Positions 26,610 through 35,276 of a stretch of DNA of 64,000 nucleotides are shown here, in pieces (the first letter of the stretch is position 1; each line of letters opens with the position of its first letter). Position numbers and translations under genes: made by a program. Under the pieces are notes generated by a model. The model was not told where the DNA came from. It saw nothing but the letters and a program-made list of their open reading frames with translations, and ran no database searches. Source of the DNA: an uncultured Psychrobacter sp. GTDB lineage: Bacteria > Pseudomonadota > Gammaproteobacteria > Pseudomonadales > Moraxellaceae. The stretch lies in contig NZ_CANKZC010000004.1 in NCBI RefSeq assembly GCF_947488565.1, positions 310,001 through 374,000 on the forward strand. Reading direction: 5' to 3'.

Positions 26610-27595
26610 AAGTTATTATTGCCTACAAAACTGGCATTTTTTAAACGTTCGGCTAGGACGGACATTGATGCGATACCGCCATTAATCCAGGTGGCAGGTA
26701 GCACGGTGAGGCAACGTTCTTTACCGTTAGGATTATTATGTTTATCAAAGGAATAACCAAGACGCTGCCAAACCAAGCTGTCTTTTAACGCAAGTTTAAG
26801 TGGATTACTTAAAGGCTCAACTACCACCAAGCAAGTATCGTCATTTAGCTCAGATAAATCACCTAGCATGATGGGGGTAAATCCCCATTGATTGCCATCG
26901 TCTAACGCTATGAGTTCCAACCCCATTTCAGACAAAGCTGGCTCAAATAGGCTGTTATATGAATACATCCGCAAATTGTTGGTATCGGCAAACTGTACGA
27001 TGGCAAGCTTTTTAATCTTGGGATGGCGAGCGCGAAAATCTTGCCCGGCTTTTTTTAGCTGATGCTTCTGATTATCTAAATATTCTTGGGCGGCGTCAGG
27101 TTGACCAATATATTGCCCTAAATTTAGAGTAGGTCTGGCATAGTTATTCCAATGAGCTACTTTTTGAGTACTATCTAGTGAAACGGAATATACAGGTAAG
27201 TCACCATACATAGGTCGTAGATGCTCATAGAACGGACTGTCTATTACCACATCTAAACCTAACTGAGAAAACATCTCTGGATTAGGCTGATAGCGCATAC
27301 CTACATCGTAGGTAGCAGCAGGCATGATAGGTTTGCCAACCCATTGTCCATAGATATACTTATCGCCCATAGCTATAGGCGGGTAACCCATTGCCACTAA
27401 GGTAGCAGCAACGCCCCAATTGGGAGTCATGACTCTGGGAGTTTTTTGTTCGTTTAGTGTGGTTGATAGGTCGGGCGGGACATCAGATGAGCGACATGCA
27501 CTTAGTAAGAGAAGCGAGCAAAAAACGACAAGGAGCCAGATCAAAAAGGTGATAAGCCATTGTCTGCTGCTATTATACAACCTCACACTATTCAT
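26606..27595 (-). CDS. Iron-siderophore binding lipoprotein (FhuD-like)
   Basis: 329 residues. Long basic N-terminus, hydrophobic run and lipobox LLSAC (Cys34) show a lipid-anchored binding protein, in contrast to soluble E. coli FhuD. TroA-like elements include TPNWGVAATLVAMGYPPIAM (also the usual start of FhuD folds), EMFSQLGLDVVIDS and WQRLGYSFDKHN. Four-base ATGA overlaps on both sides place it firmly between the ATPase and the permease genes of one operon. Confidence 0.88.
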   Translation of the reverse strand: MNSVRLYNSSRQWLITFLIWLLVVFCSLLLLSACRSSDVPPDLSTTLNEQKTPRVMTPNWGVAATLVAMGYPPIAMGDKYIYGQWVGKPIMPAATYDVGMRYQPNPEMFSQLGLDVVIDSPFYEHLRPMYGDLPVYSVSLDSTQKVAHWNNYARPTLNLGQYIGQPDAAQEYLDNQKHQLKKAGQDFRARHPKIKKLAIVQFADTNNLRMYSYNSLFEPALSEMGLELIALDDGNQWGFTPIMLGDLSELNDDTCLVVVEPLSNPLKLALKDSLVWQRLGYSFDKHNNPNGKERCLTVLPATWINGGIASMSVLAERLKNASFVGNNNL

Positions 27596-28356
27596 ATAAC
27601 CGCTACTTTATGACGGGTGATAGGGTGGTCTAATAAAGCAAAGTCCACACCAAATATCGAGTGTAATACCTCTTTTTTCATGGTACTTCTAACATCATTC
27701 ATATGGCAAAGCTGGCCTTGCTTTAAAGCAATAAATTCATCACAAAACCTTGCCGCCAGATTCAAGTCGTGCAAGATAATAACCACACCCAGTCCTTGTT
27801 GATCAACCAATTGGCGAATCAATTTTAAGACTTCTACTTGATAGACAACATCTAGCGCAGCTAACGGTTCATCCAACAATAGATATTTTGTTTGCTGAGC
27901 AAGGCACATGGCTAACCATACGCGCGCGCGTTCACCACCAGACAATGTTGAAACTTGACGGTTTCTAAAGGCTTCAGTTTTAGTCAGTGTTATGGCGTTT
28001 TCTACCTGTGCATAATCTTCGGTAGTAGGCTTTTGTAACCATTTTTGATGAGGGTATCTGCCCAACATAACTAACTCGTAGACAGTAAATGCACCTGCAT
28101 CAGGCAGGTTCTGGGGCAGATAAGCAAGATGCGTTGCCAGTCTTTTAGCAGAGAAGTCACGTAGGTCTTGATTCTCTATCTGGATACTACCTTGAGTAGG
28201 TAACATCTCTCCTGCCATTGCTTTTATAAGGCTGGACTTGCCTGAGCCATTATGACCGATGAGTGCATACAGCTTATTTGGCTCGATACTAAAAGAAGTA
28301 GGATGAAGTAAGACTTTTTTCTGACGTATTAAGCTTAGATTGTTGATGTACATCAT
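27592..28356 (-). CDS. Iron-siderophore ABC transporter ATPase (FhuC-like)
   Basis: About 254 residues from the ATG at 28356; another ATG follows directly at 28353 and a TTG at 28365 is possible but less likely. Walker A GHNGSGKSSLIK, Q-loop AYLPQNLPDAGAFTV, signature LSGGERARVWLAMCLAQQ, Walker B YLLLDEPLAALD, switch VIILHDLNLAARF. First gene of the ATPase-binding protein-permease operon, behind a Fur box at 28411. Confidence 0.92.
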   Translation of the reverse strand: MMYINNLSLIRQKKVLLHPTSFSIEPNKLYALIGHNGSGKSSLIKAMAGEMLPTQGSIQIENQDLRDFSAKRLATHLAYLPQNLPDAGAFTVYELVMLGRYPHQKWLQKPTTEDYAQVENAITLTKTEAFRNRQVSTLSGGERARVWLAMCLAQQTKYLLLDEPLAALDVVYQVEVLKLIRQLVDQQGLGVVIILHDLNLAARFCDEFIALKQGQLCHMNDVRSTMKKEVLHSIFGVDFALLDHPITRHKVAVI

Positions 28357-28410
28357 AGTGAACAATATAAAGTAAATGATGCATTCTAAATAAAAACAGT
28401 CCGTTAATGC

Positions 28411-28425
28411 AAATGATTTTCATTT
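28411..28425. promoter_or_regulatory. Fur box before the siderophore transporter operon
   Basis: aaatga-ttt-tcattt, a perfect inverted repeat about 55 bases upstream of the ATPase start. Confidence 0.7.
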
Positions 28426-28546
28426 TTATTTAAAATGTGTGCATATTGGAAGCGTTTTCTTAGTCTCACGTTATTAGAGTTTCATGAATAAATTCATCGG
28501 CAATACAGATAATATCGAGGGTCTGCTGTGTGCGAGATGATAGTGG

Positions 28547-29716
28547 TTACTGCGCGCGCCAATAGACTTTTATCACCATGTCCTGACGCGATAAGCCAAG
28601 TTTTGACTTTAGTTGCTGACGTAATGACTTAATATCTGCCGCTTCAAGCGCGCCCCAAACTTTGTCAATTTTGAAAGAGGATTTCTCTAATTGCTTATCT
28701 AATACAGTAACTATTTTTTCAGCGAGATTGGCCGTCGGTGTATTAATAAGGTGACACAAATTATCTTGCAGAAAATGCACATCTTTGCGTAGTTGATTAC
28801 TAAGATTTAGGTTGTGTAAATAACCAATATCTTCTGGATCGTTAGTAACGGCAATGACAAGGGGAGGCAATGGATTTTGCCAGTTCTCTAATAAATTGGC
28901 CACCGTAGGCAAAGAGGTCTCATCACAGATGAGCAAGCACTGGCCATCAGTGAGATGTTCTATTTTCTCTGGATATTCACGTACCGTTTTAATTTGCATG
29001 CCGCAATTAAGAGAACGGGCCCAATGACCTCCTACCGTATCGCCATGAATGTAGACATCTATCCAAGCTTGCATAGATGAGTTGCTCAAGTCTTGCCAAG
29101 CCTTTCGCAGCGTATAATAGCGCTGTAAAGGCTTATTGCTATCTGTTGACTCGTCTCTTGAGTCAGATAAACCATTGTAATTTAACTCAAATAGATAAGC
29201 GTATCCGGGATGAGTGAGTGGTGTATTATCGGGTGCAGCTACTACTAATCGGTACATATTGGGGCTGACGTAGTAACTGTTGATGAGTGTAAAATACTGC
29301 TCTTGAAGCTTAATTGTGCGCTTACCAAGCTTATTGGCAGATGTTTGCAATAGCGTTATATATTGTTCTTGTAGCGTCATTGACTCACTGATAGGCGCTG
29401 TAAAATCAATAAAGTATTGGTTATTGAAGGTAGTGGTGTTTGCAAAGCTACTGTCATTATCAGTGGTTTTGAGTTGAGTCGCATTCGTATTATTCGGATA
29501 ACGACTCGTTGTGTCTAATTCTAATAATATCCCATCCGTATATAACTCTTTTATCGATGCAATATCATACTCACTCACTGTCGTGGTAGTAAATGCATTG
29601 ATAAACATAGCAAGCTCATCTTGATGTTCTTCATTAATATGGTTAATGAACTGATTTTTATCAACAAAAGCTAGTGGTGTCTTACTGGTATTGTTCTGAA
29701 CAAGTGGTCGAGCCAT
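28547..29716 (-). CDS. Siderophore-interacting protein (ferric-siderophore reductase) with N-terminal DUF2470-like domain
   Basis: 389 residues. Residues about 20-125 (FVDKNQFINHINEEHQDELA) look like the small DUF2470/heme-utilisation-type domain. Residues about 140-389 match the SIP/ViuB flavoprotein family: FAD motif RYYTLRKA, HGDTVGGHWARSL, LLICDETSLPTVANLLENW, the KVWGALEAADIKSLRQQL block and the C-terminal VYWR. These enzymes reduce ferric siderophores in the cytoplasm to release iron. It is 182 bases upstream of the transporter ATPase start on the same strand, with a Fur box before each. Confidence 0.85.
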   Translation of the reverse strand: MARPLVQNNTSKTPLAFVDKNQFINHINEEHQDELAMFINAFTTTTVSEYDIASIKELYTDGILLELDTTSRYPNNTNATQLKTTDNDSSFANTTTFNNQYFIDFTAPISESMTLQEQYITLLQTSANKLGKRTIKLQEQYFTLINSYYVSPNMYRLVVAAPDNTPLTHPGYAYLFELNYNGLSDSRDESTDSNKPLQRYYTLRKAWQDLSNSSMQAWIDVYIHGDTVGGHWARSLNCGMQIKTVREYPEKIEHLTDGQCLLICDETSLPTVANLLENWQNPLPPLVIAVTNDPEDIGYLHNLNLSNQLRKDVHFLQDNLCHLINTPTANLAEKIVTVLDKQLEKSSFKIDKVWGALEAADIKSLRQQLKSKLGLSRQDMVIKVYWRAQ

Positions 29717-29755
29717 AAAAGGTAATCCATGCCAAAAATTAAATAATATACATGT

Positions 29756-29775
29756 TAATGATTATTATTATCAAA
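29756..29775. promoter_or_regulatory. Fur box before the siderophore-interacting protein gene
   Basis: taatgattattattatcaaa, AT-rich inverted repeat of Fur type about 40 bases upstream of the start at 29716. Confidence 0.65.
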
Positions 29776-29888
29776 TGCATTATTGCGTCAATCTATACGC
29801 ATGTCAATTTATTTATCACCATCAGTGAGCTAGTCTCGTAGCATCATCGGTATTTTTTCTATAAAAATACTTAATATCTAAAAACTTG

Positions 29889-32054
29889 TTATTTGCCTTG
29901 CTCAAGAGGAGAGGCAGCTTTAAAACGCAGTAAACGCAAAGCATTGAGCGTGACCAAAACCGTCGCGCCAGCATCGGCCAGTACCGCAATCCAAAGTCCT
30001 GTAATACCAAACACAGTAGTAATCAAGAATATGCCCTTTAGTCCCAGCGCAAACATCACATTTTGATGAATATTGGTCATCGTGGCACGCGATAGTGCAA
30101 TAAGATTGGCAACGTCCATCACGCGGCTTTTCAACAGCGCAATATCAGCCGTTTCGATAGCCACATCGGTACCACTACCCATGGCGATGCCGACATCTGC
30201 TGTTGCTAGCGCTGGTGCATCATTGATACCGTCACCAATCATTGCTATTTGGTTGTTGTCTTTCATCTCGCTTAGCAGACGTAGCTTGTCTTCAGGTAAC
30301 AGCTCAGCCTTCCACTCTATATCTAACTGACTGGCAAGCGCTTTTGCTGTACGGCTATTGTCACCTGTGAGCATGACAGAGCGCACGTTCATTGTGTTCA
30401 GCATTGCTACAGCTTGCTTCGCATCTTCTCGCAGCTCATCACGCAGCGCGATCAATCCAAGCGCCTCTCCGTGTTGCTCATCAAACAAAATCGAAACCGT
30501 TTTTCCTTCATTTTGTAGGGTCTCGATTTGCGTTTGCTGCGTCATCGGCAACGTAGTTTTCTCTGCTATGTAGACTGGTGAGCCAATGCTCAAAGAGCGC
30601 CCAGTGACTGTAGCATGTACGGCTTTACCCGCAGTAGCAGAAGCATCGGAGACATCAAGGATAGTTACCTGAGCGTCTTTGGCATGATCTACGATAGCTT
30701 TAGCAAGAGGATGGCTAGAAGCCGAATCTACGCTTGCAAACAGTGCCAATAGTTTTTCTTGACCTTTAGCATCCGTATGCGCTGTGGTAAAGCCAATAAT
30801 ATCGGTTACCCGTGGCTTGCCTTCGGTTAGCGTACCTGTTTTATCAAAAGCGACGGTACTGACTTGACCAATCAATTCCATGACATTACCGCCTTTGATA
30901 AGCAGTCCGTGGCGCGCACCGACTGCCAAACCTGAGGCGATAGCGGCTGGTGTTGAGAGTACCAACGCGCAAGGGCAGGCAATGAGTAATAGTGCTAGAC
31001 CACGATATAGCCATGTCATCCATTCTGCGCCCAGAAATAGCGGCGGAATGACAATAACCAGCGCAGCAAGTGCCATTACGATAGGCGTATAGTAGCGGCT
31101 AAAGGTCTCAATAAAGCGCGCGGTCGGGGCTTTAGATGCTTGCGCCTGCTCTACAAGCTCGATGATACGAGCAATCGTATTATCAGCCGCTGTTTTCTCC
31201 ACGCGTATGTGTAATACGCCATCGACGTTAATTGAGCCAGCAAAGACATCATCGTTTACGGTCTTAGCAACAGGAACGGACTCACCAGTTACAGGCGATT
31301 CATCAAGACTGGACATCCCTTGAATAATGACGCCATCGGCAGAGACTCTATCTCCAGGACGCACCAGCACTTTATCATTTACTTGTAGTGAAGCTGCTGG
31401 CACCTGACGCTGTTGACCTTGTGCGTCTAATAAAATGGCAGTCTTTGGTACAAGCGCTGATAACGCTCTAATACCAGCGCGGGCATGATCGGCCGCTACG
31501 CTCTCTAACAGCTCACCAACAGAGAACAAAAAGACCACTGCAGCCGCTTCTTCAGCTTCACCAATGATAAGGGCGCCAATGGCCGCGACGGACATGAGCA
31601 TTTCAATTGAGAAAGGCGAGCCTGTCAGCGTTAATGCAAACGCTTTGCGCGCAAATGGTATGACGCCAATAACGACAGCGGCAATAAAAGCCCATGTGCC
31701 ATAGGCAGGAAAAACCAATGATAAGACGTAGGCTGCGCTCATCAACAGACCAACACCAATGACCTGTTTGCCCTTTAACGTTTGCCACCAGCGCTGGTCA
31801 TTTACTGTTGTTTGATGATCATTGATGCCTGCCTCATTTTGTTGGTCGGTTAACTCTGACACACCAAACCCAAGACGCTTGATGGTTTTTTCGATATCTT
31901 TGTCTTTGGTTGCCGCATTAGGCGCTAAGGTTAGCGCAAGCTTTTGGGTGGCAAAGTTTAGCTGAACGTCAGAGACACCAGGCATACGGGTTAATGCTGT
32001 TTCAATCTTGCCCACACAACTGGCACAGTCCATACCTTCAATATGATATTGCAT
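29889..32054 (-). CDS. cadA: Zn2+/Cd2+/Pb2+-exporting P1B-type ATPase (ZntA/CadA)
   Basis: 721 residues. N-terminal heavy-metal-associated domain with Cys10 and Cys13 (GMDCASC). Actuator loop DESPVTGESVPV, membrane metal site IACPCALVLSTP (CPC), phosphorylation site DKTGTLTEGKP, ATP-site SSHPLAKAI (HP dipeptide), hinge GDGINDAPALA, and last helices with LADAGATVLVTLNALRLLRF. Eight membrane helices are expected. The CPC motif and the divergent MerR regulator indicate a Zn/Cd/Pb pump over a copper pump. A decayed homologue of its last codons sits at 11535-11624. Confidence 0.94.
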   Translation of the reverse strand: MQYHIEGMDCASCVGKIETALTRMPGVSDVQLNFATQKLALTLAPNAATKDKDIEKTIKRLGFGVSELTDQQNEAGINDHQTTVNDQRWWQTLKGKQVIGVGLLMSAAYVLSLVFPAYGTWAFIAAVVIGVIPFARKAFALTLTGSPFSIEMLMSVAAIGALIIGEAEEAAAVVFLFSVGELLESVAADHARAGIRALSALVPKTAILLDAQGQQRQVPAASLQVNDKVLVRPGDRVSADGVIIQGMSSLDESPVTGESVPVAKTVNDDVFAGSINVDGVLHIRVEKTAADNTIARIIELVEQAQASKAPTARFIETFSRYYTPIVMALAALVIVIPPLFLGAEWMTWLYRGLALLLIACPCALVLSTPAAIASGLAVGARHGLLIKGGNVMELIGQVSTVAFDKTGTLTEGKPRVTDIIGFTTAHTDAKGQEKLLALFASVDSASSHPLAKAIVDHAKDAQVTILDVSDASATAGKAVHATVTGRSLSIGSPVYIAEKTTLPMTQQTQIETLQNEGKTVSILFDEQHGEALGLIALRDELREDAKQAVAMLNTMNVRSVMLTGDNSRTAKALASQLDIEWKAELLPEDKLRLLSEMKDNNQIAMIGDGINDAPALATADVGIAMGSGTDVAIETADIALLKSRVMDVANLIALSRATMTNIHQNVMFALGLKGIFLITTVFGITGLWIAVLADAGATVLVTLNALRLLRFKAASPLEQGK

Positions 32055-32079
32055 AATATTTTATCCTCTTATTAAAGGT

Positions 32080-32110
32080 ATTATGAACCCTATAGTGGCT
32101 TTAGGGTCAA
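32080..32110 (-). promoter_or_regulatory. MerR-type promoter/operator of cadA
   Basis: Read on the minus strand: -35 ttgacc, a 19-base spacer, -10 cataat. The spacer holds the dyad accctaaagccactatagggt (32087-32107 on the plus strand as its complement). A 19-base spacer with the dyad inside is the hallmark of MerR-family activation, and the dyad is close to known CadR/ZntR operators. It lies 26 bases upstream of the cadA ATG. Confidence 0.88.
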
Positions 32111-32150
32111 GGCCTTGATTACTCAATCGGTTTGATTTTTCGCTTATTGA

Positions 32151-32205
32151 ACCTTATAGTTGCTTTATGGTTGGTTGCTTTATGGTTAGTTGCTTTATGG
32201 TTTTA
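32151..32205. repeat. Decayed second cadA operator and ttgctttatggt tandem repeat
   Basis: 32151-32171 (accttatagttgctttatggt) matches the cadA operator dyad at 18 of 21 positions in the same orientation, but its flanks lack good -35 and -10 elements. The motif gttgctttatggtt then repeats twice more to about 32202. This looks like a local operator duplication followed by slippage; it could still bind the MerR protein. Confidence 0.65.
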
Positions 32206-32243
32206 ATTATTAGGATAACTACAGTTAAAACCGTTTAGAAATG

Positions 32244-32328
32244 GTGCATCGCGGTTGGGACAAATTTTGCGCAGTCTCTGGAGTGACGAAGTTGCACAGC
32301 AAGCAAGGAAAATTTATCCCAATAGCAC
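32244..32328. repeat. Long inverted repeat in the cadA-merR gap
   Basis: Arms ttgggacaaatttt (32255-32268) and aaaatttatcccaa (32309-32322) pair at 13 of 14 positions, with gtgc (32244) and gcac (32325) extending the pairing outward across small bulges. The 40-base interior has no obvious gene. It could be a transcribed hairpin in the merR leader or a very small mobile-repeat relic. Confidence 0.55.
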
Positions 32329-32380
32329 ATGAAACATGTACCGATTTTATCAATGATTGGTCATATTCAAGGAGACAAAC

Positions 32381-32800
32381 ATGCTTATCAAAATTGGCGA
32401 GCTGGCCAAACGCACAGGAGCAACGGTAGAAACCATTCGCTATTACGAAAAAGAAAATCTATTACCAGAGCCTACGCGCAGTCAAGGGAATTATCGTTTG
32501 TACCGTGAGGAGCATATTGAACGTCTGCAATTTATCCTACATTGCCGTACGCTTGATATGACTTTGGAGGAAGTACGAGTTTTGCTGCAGTATTGGGATA
32601 CGCCTGATAAAAACTGCGGAGAGGTAAATATACTATTAGATGAGCATATCGATGCGGTAGAGAAACGTATGAAAGAGTTGGTGCAACTAAAGCAGCATCT
32701 GTTGGATTTGCGGCAAAAATGTGCCAAAGAAGCACCAGCTGAATCATGCGGGATACTACATGCGTTGGCGGACAATTCTTACCATCTTTCTTCAGGCTAG
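32381..32800 (+). CDS. MerR-family Cd/Pb/Zn-responsive regulator (CadR/PbrR type)
   Basis: 139 residues from the ATG at 32381, which is preceded by aaggaga; the ATG at 32357 lacks a site. N-terminal winged helix (IGELAKRTGATVETIRYYEK, LLPEP), long dimerisation helix (about 75-120), and cysteines at HCRTL, DKNCGEV, QKCAKE and ESCGIL. The DKNCGEV cysteine and a C-terminal Cys pair match the metal site of Cd/Pb-responsive CadR/PbrR proteins. It is divergent from cadA and should act at the 32080-32110 operator. Confidence 0.9.
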   Translation: MLIKIGELAKRTGATVETIRYYEKENLLPEPTRSQGNYRLYREEHIERLQFILHCRTLDMTLEEVRVLLQYWDTPDKNCGEVNILLDEHIDAVEKRMKELVQLKQHLLDLRQKCAKEAPAESCGILHALADNSYHLSSG

Positions 32801-32888
32801 CTCAAATCATAAGGTTGCTATATCTATAAAGGCTAAATCGCTGGTATCAAAATGAATACTATTGCTGGCATGCTCTTTATTTGCTGAA

Positions 32889-33368
32889 TTAACGCTTTTC
32901 GTCTAAATGTTTGATGTCGTCCGGGCTGGCGGCGTAGATAGCGTCAAGCTCGTGCTGCGTCAAGTACTCTTCAACAATAGGAAACAGCTCTCGCTCTTCG
33001 AAACGTAAATGATCATACAATAGGTTACCAAGTTGTTTGACTTGTCCAACAGTGATTATAGTCTCTTCACAAGTTTGAGTAGTTTGGATTTCCGTCTTCA
33101 TATTGTTCAACAGTCTATGCTGTTCTTTCATTGTGTTAAGTACAGAGGCAACCTTAGGTTGAGTAGCTTGATGGGGTAGCAAGGCCTTTGTAATTAAATT
33201 ATCTTCGATACTAAAATGAGCCTGCATGTCATGAATATAAGAAGACAATGCTTGCCAGTGAGCAGTAATTTCTTGCGGGTTATCTGCACACTCTTTAGCA
33301 TGGCGTCCTATATGCAAACCAAGATGATGCTGGCGGGATAATGGCTGTAATTGAGGGGCGCGTTTCAT
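32889..33368 (-). CDS. Hemerythrin-like HHE domain protein
   Basis: 159 residues from the ATG at 33368, chosen because ggag lies nine bases upstream; the open frame runs further to 33452 but through a Fur box. Candidate di-iron ligands follow the HHE pattern: SRQHHLGLHIGRH, MQAHFSIED, KEQHRLL and DHLRFEERELFP. Such proteins bind O2 or NO, or help iron-cluster repair. It is transcribed alone, 89 bases convergent to the MerR gene. The Fur box and the nitrate-respiration genes nearby would suit a role in iron or nitrosative stress, which is inference. Confidence 0.85.
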   Translation of the reverse strand: MKRAPQLQPLSRQHHLGLHIGRHAKECADNPQEITAHWQALSSYIHDMQAHFSIEDNLITKALLPHQATQPKVASVLNTMKEQHRLLNNMKTEIQTTQTCEETIITVGQVKQLGNLLYDHLRFEERELFPIVEEYLTQHELDAIYAASPDDIKHLDEKR

Positions 33369-33423
33369 TCGTAATCTCCAGTTTATGAAGCCGATGTGTT
33401 TAGTTGACGACCTATTATAATAT

Positions 33424-33441
33424 GAATGATAACCATTCTCA
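33424..33441. promoter_or_regulatory. Fur box before the hemerythrin-like gene
   Basis: gaatgataaccattctca; its core tgataaccattctc matches 12 of 14 bases of the E. coli consensus tgataatcattatc. It lies about 55 bases upstream of the chosen start. Confidence 0.75.
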
Positions 33442-33605
33442 TAATATAACAATTTATAACCTGTTTGACTATTGTCATATGACGTCTATTATTAACCAAT
33501 ACGCGGTTATCACTTAGATAAAATTGATGATTAAGATTGTTACTTTTATATTAAGAATCCCACCATGTCGACAGATAGCCTATCTTCAACATAGTACGTT
33601 CTCTC

Positions 33606-34394
33606 CTAAACATAGTACGTCTGTATTTGTTCAACGCAATCACGCAATGTAGGTAAAAACTCGTTTATCAAAACCTCATGAGAGACTCGTGAAGCATTGG
33701 TACTAACGTTAATAGCACCAATCAATTCGTTATTTGATTTATATACAGGCAGTGCAAGCGATCTTAAGCCAGTATCTAACTCTTGATCTACTATGACATA
33801 TTGATCATTTTTTGCTTGTTGTAAGGTTTTAAGCAGCTGTTTTGGGTCAGTAATGCTATAGGGTGTATGGGAGATAAGCTCAACACTATTAACATAGTCT
33901 TTGCGCTGATCGTCAGGAAGATTGGCCAAAATAGCGCGTCCTATTGAGGTATAAGCAGCAGGCAAGCGCGTACCAACGGATATACCAATAGATAATAAGC
34001 GATGTTTGGCAGCCGAGCGGGCAATATAAACCACTTCGTCATTATCTAGTACCGCAAAGGAACAAGACTCTCCAGTTATTTCAGTGACGCGCTCTAGATA
34101 AAACTGAATAATATCGTGATGATGCATACCATCTAAGTAGCTTGCTCCAATACTCAACGTTTTGGGAGTCAAGCTAAATTGGCGCTTGTCTTTGTGCACA
34201 TAACCAAGGGCATGTAAGGTTAATAGATAGCGCCTAGCTTTTGCTCTATCTATGTTGGCGCGTTCGGCCACTTCACTTAGAGTCATACTTGAATGACTTT
34301 CATCGAACGTTAGTAAGACGCTTAAACCTGCTGCAAGAGAGGCAACAAAATCTGGACTGTCAGAGGATATTTTCTTTTCTTGTTCTTTATACAT
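33606..34394 (-). CDS. IclR-family transcriptional regulator (PcaR/PcaU/PobR type)
   Basis: 262 residues. Winged-helix N-terminus (about 15-80: DFVASLAAGLSVLLTF, MTLSEVAERANIDRAKARRY, LLTLHALGYV) and effector domain (about 90-255: SCSFAVLDNDEVVYIARS, RLPAAYTSIGRAILA, RSLALPVYKSNNELIGAINV). The domain pattern fits the PcaR/PcaU/PobR subfamily that senses 3-oxoadipate, protocatechuate or 4-hydroxybenzoate. It is divergent from the pca/pob genes, separated by a stretch of gene remnants and one copy of a repeated operator. Regulation of pca genes is inferred from position. Confidence 0.88.
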   Translation of the reverse strand: MYKEQEKKISSDSPDFVASLAAGLSVLLTFDESHSSMTLSEVAERANIDRAKARRYLLTLHALGYVHKDKRQFSLTPKTLSIGASYLDGMHHHDIIQFYLERVTEITGESCSFAVLDNDEVVYIARSAAKHRLLSIGISVGTRLPAAYTSIGRAILANLPDDQRKDYVNSVELISHTPYSITDPKQLLKTLQQAKNDQYVIVDQELDTGLRSLALPVYKSNNELIGAINVSTNASRVSHEVLINEFLPTLRDCVEQIQTYYV

Positions 34395-34898
34395 GATGTT
34401 TACTAATTACCAATTAATGATGACTAAAATCAGGAAGTTTAAACGCCCGTTACCAAATTAATCAATCAACCTTTTGTACATACTGACATCAAAAACGAAC
34501 TTTTGAATCGTTAGTTTGTACAAGCGATGTTAGATGTTGAGCTGGCTATCATAGAAGTTAGAGAACATCATAGCCTTATTCTAAAAGGTATGCTACCGCA
34601 AACGAAGTAAGAGCGATCAATAGATTTATATGATAACGATACGATTGGATCATAAATTTATTTTAGTAATAATTTTACTATCCGTTCTGTTTATCATCTA
34701 AACTGAGTCCTTCAATTCAATCATTAACACTATCTATTCATTAAACAGTGACCCGTCAAGAGGTGGTCATTATAGCAACGATGGTGTTGCTTAACCCTGT
34801 ATTAATACACGGTAATCTCAACTAAGTGAGACAAGCTTACCTTATTAACTATCAAGAGGTTGGTTTTGTCATTGGCGCAGGATAAAACGCATAACTAG
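34395..34898. other. Gene-free stretch upstream of the IclR gene
   Basis: About 500 AT-rich bases. The only clear symmetry is tgtattaataca (34798-34809), a perfect 12-base palindrome. Short open frames are present but none has a ribosome site or recognised similarity. Together with the dioxygenase remnant that follows, it looks like eroded coding DNA. Confidence 0.4.
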
Positions 34899-34968
34899 AT
34901 TGACAGTAGGCTAAAAACAGGTTAGCTTAATTCACTATACGAACAACTATTCTAATAGAGAACGAATA
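34899..34968 (+). promoter_or_regulatory. Promoter-operator module, copy 1
   Basis: attgacag, then 20 bases, then ttaattcactatacgaacaa and a ttct-n5-agaac dyad. Same spacing as copy 2 before pcaF (36216-36283), with about 34 of 40 operator bases shared. TTGACA (34900-34905) would be the -35 with tagctt about 17 bases on. It now points into the decayed dioxygenase remnant and lies about 310 bases before the aldolase gene. Confidence 0.7.
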
Positions 34969-34977
34969 AAGCTTGTT

Positions 34978-35163
34978 GCTATCAACGACGGTAAAGCTAT
35001 GCCTCCATATGGCGAAGATATCTTATTCGCAAATTTAACGTTTGCAAATTCAGCGTTAGCCTATAAAAGTTTGAGACCAGCCATGAAAGAGAGGATAAAT
35101 TCACCCAAAGTCTGGATGAGTGCCAAACATGTTGTAGACTCAAGTGATATAACAATACAATGA
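34978..35163 (+). pseudogene. Remnant of a TauD/TfdA-family dioxygenase gene
   Basis: The frame from 34999 reads MPPYGEDILFANLTFANSAL, AYKSLRPAMKERINSPKVWM and SAKHVVDSSD before a stop at 35161. It resembles the PPYGGDTLFANMYAAYEALS, PAMK..LDGLKAVHS stretch of taurine/2,4-D 2-oxoglutarate dioxygenases. Only this middle block of about 55 residues survives; the iron-ligand regions on both sides are gone. It is a fragment between a conserved promoter module and the aldolase gene. Confidence 0.65.
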
Positions 35164-35276
35164 TTATGTGGGACAACAAAATCTGCTGACATCAGGCTTT
35201 TAATGATTATGATTGCTAAAGAGAGATGCATCGCGCAGTAGTAATGGATGAAAGTTTAGAATAAAAGGAAGTTATC

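Noticed and set aside
32241-32429. Open frame overlapping the start of the MerR gene
   Set aside because: It runs through the inverted repeat and into the MerR gene in another frame; the MerR start at 32381 has a strong ribosome site.
33369-33452. N-terminal extension of the hemerythrin-like protein
   Set aside because: The extra residues overlap a Fur box and do not fit the HHE family; ggag supports the later ATG at 33368.
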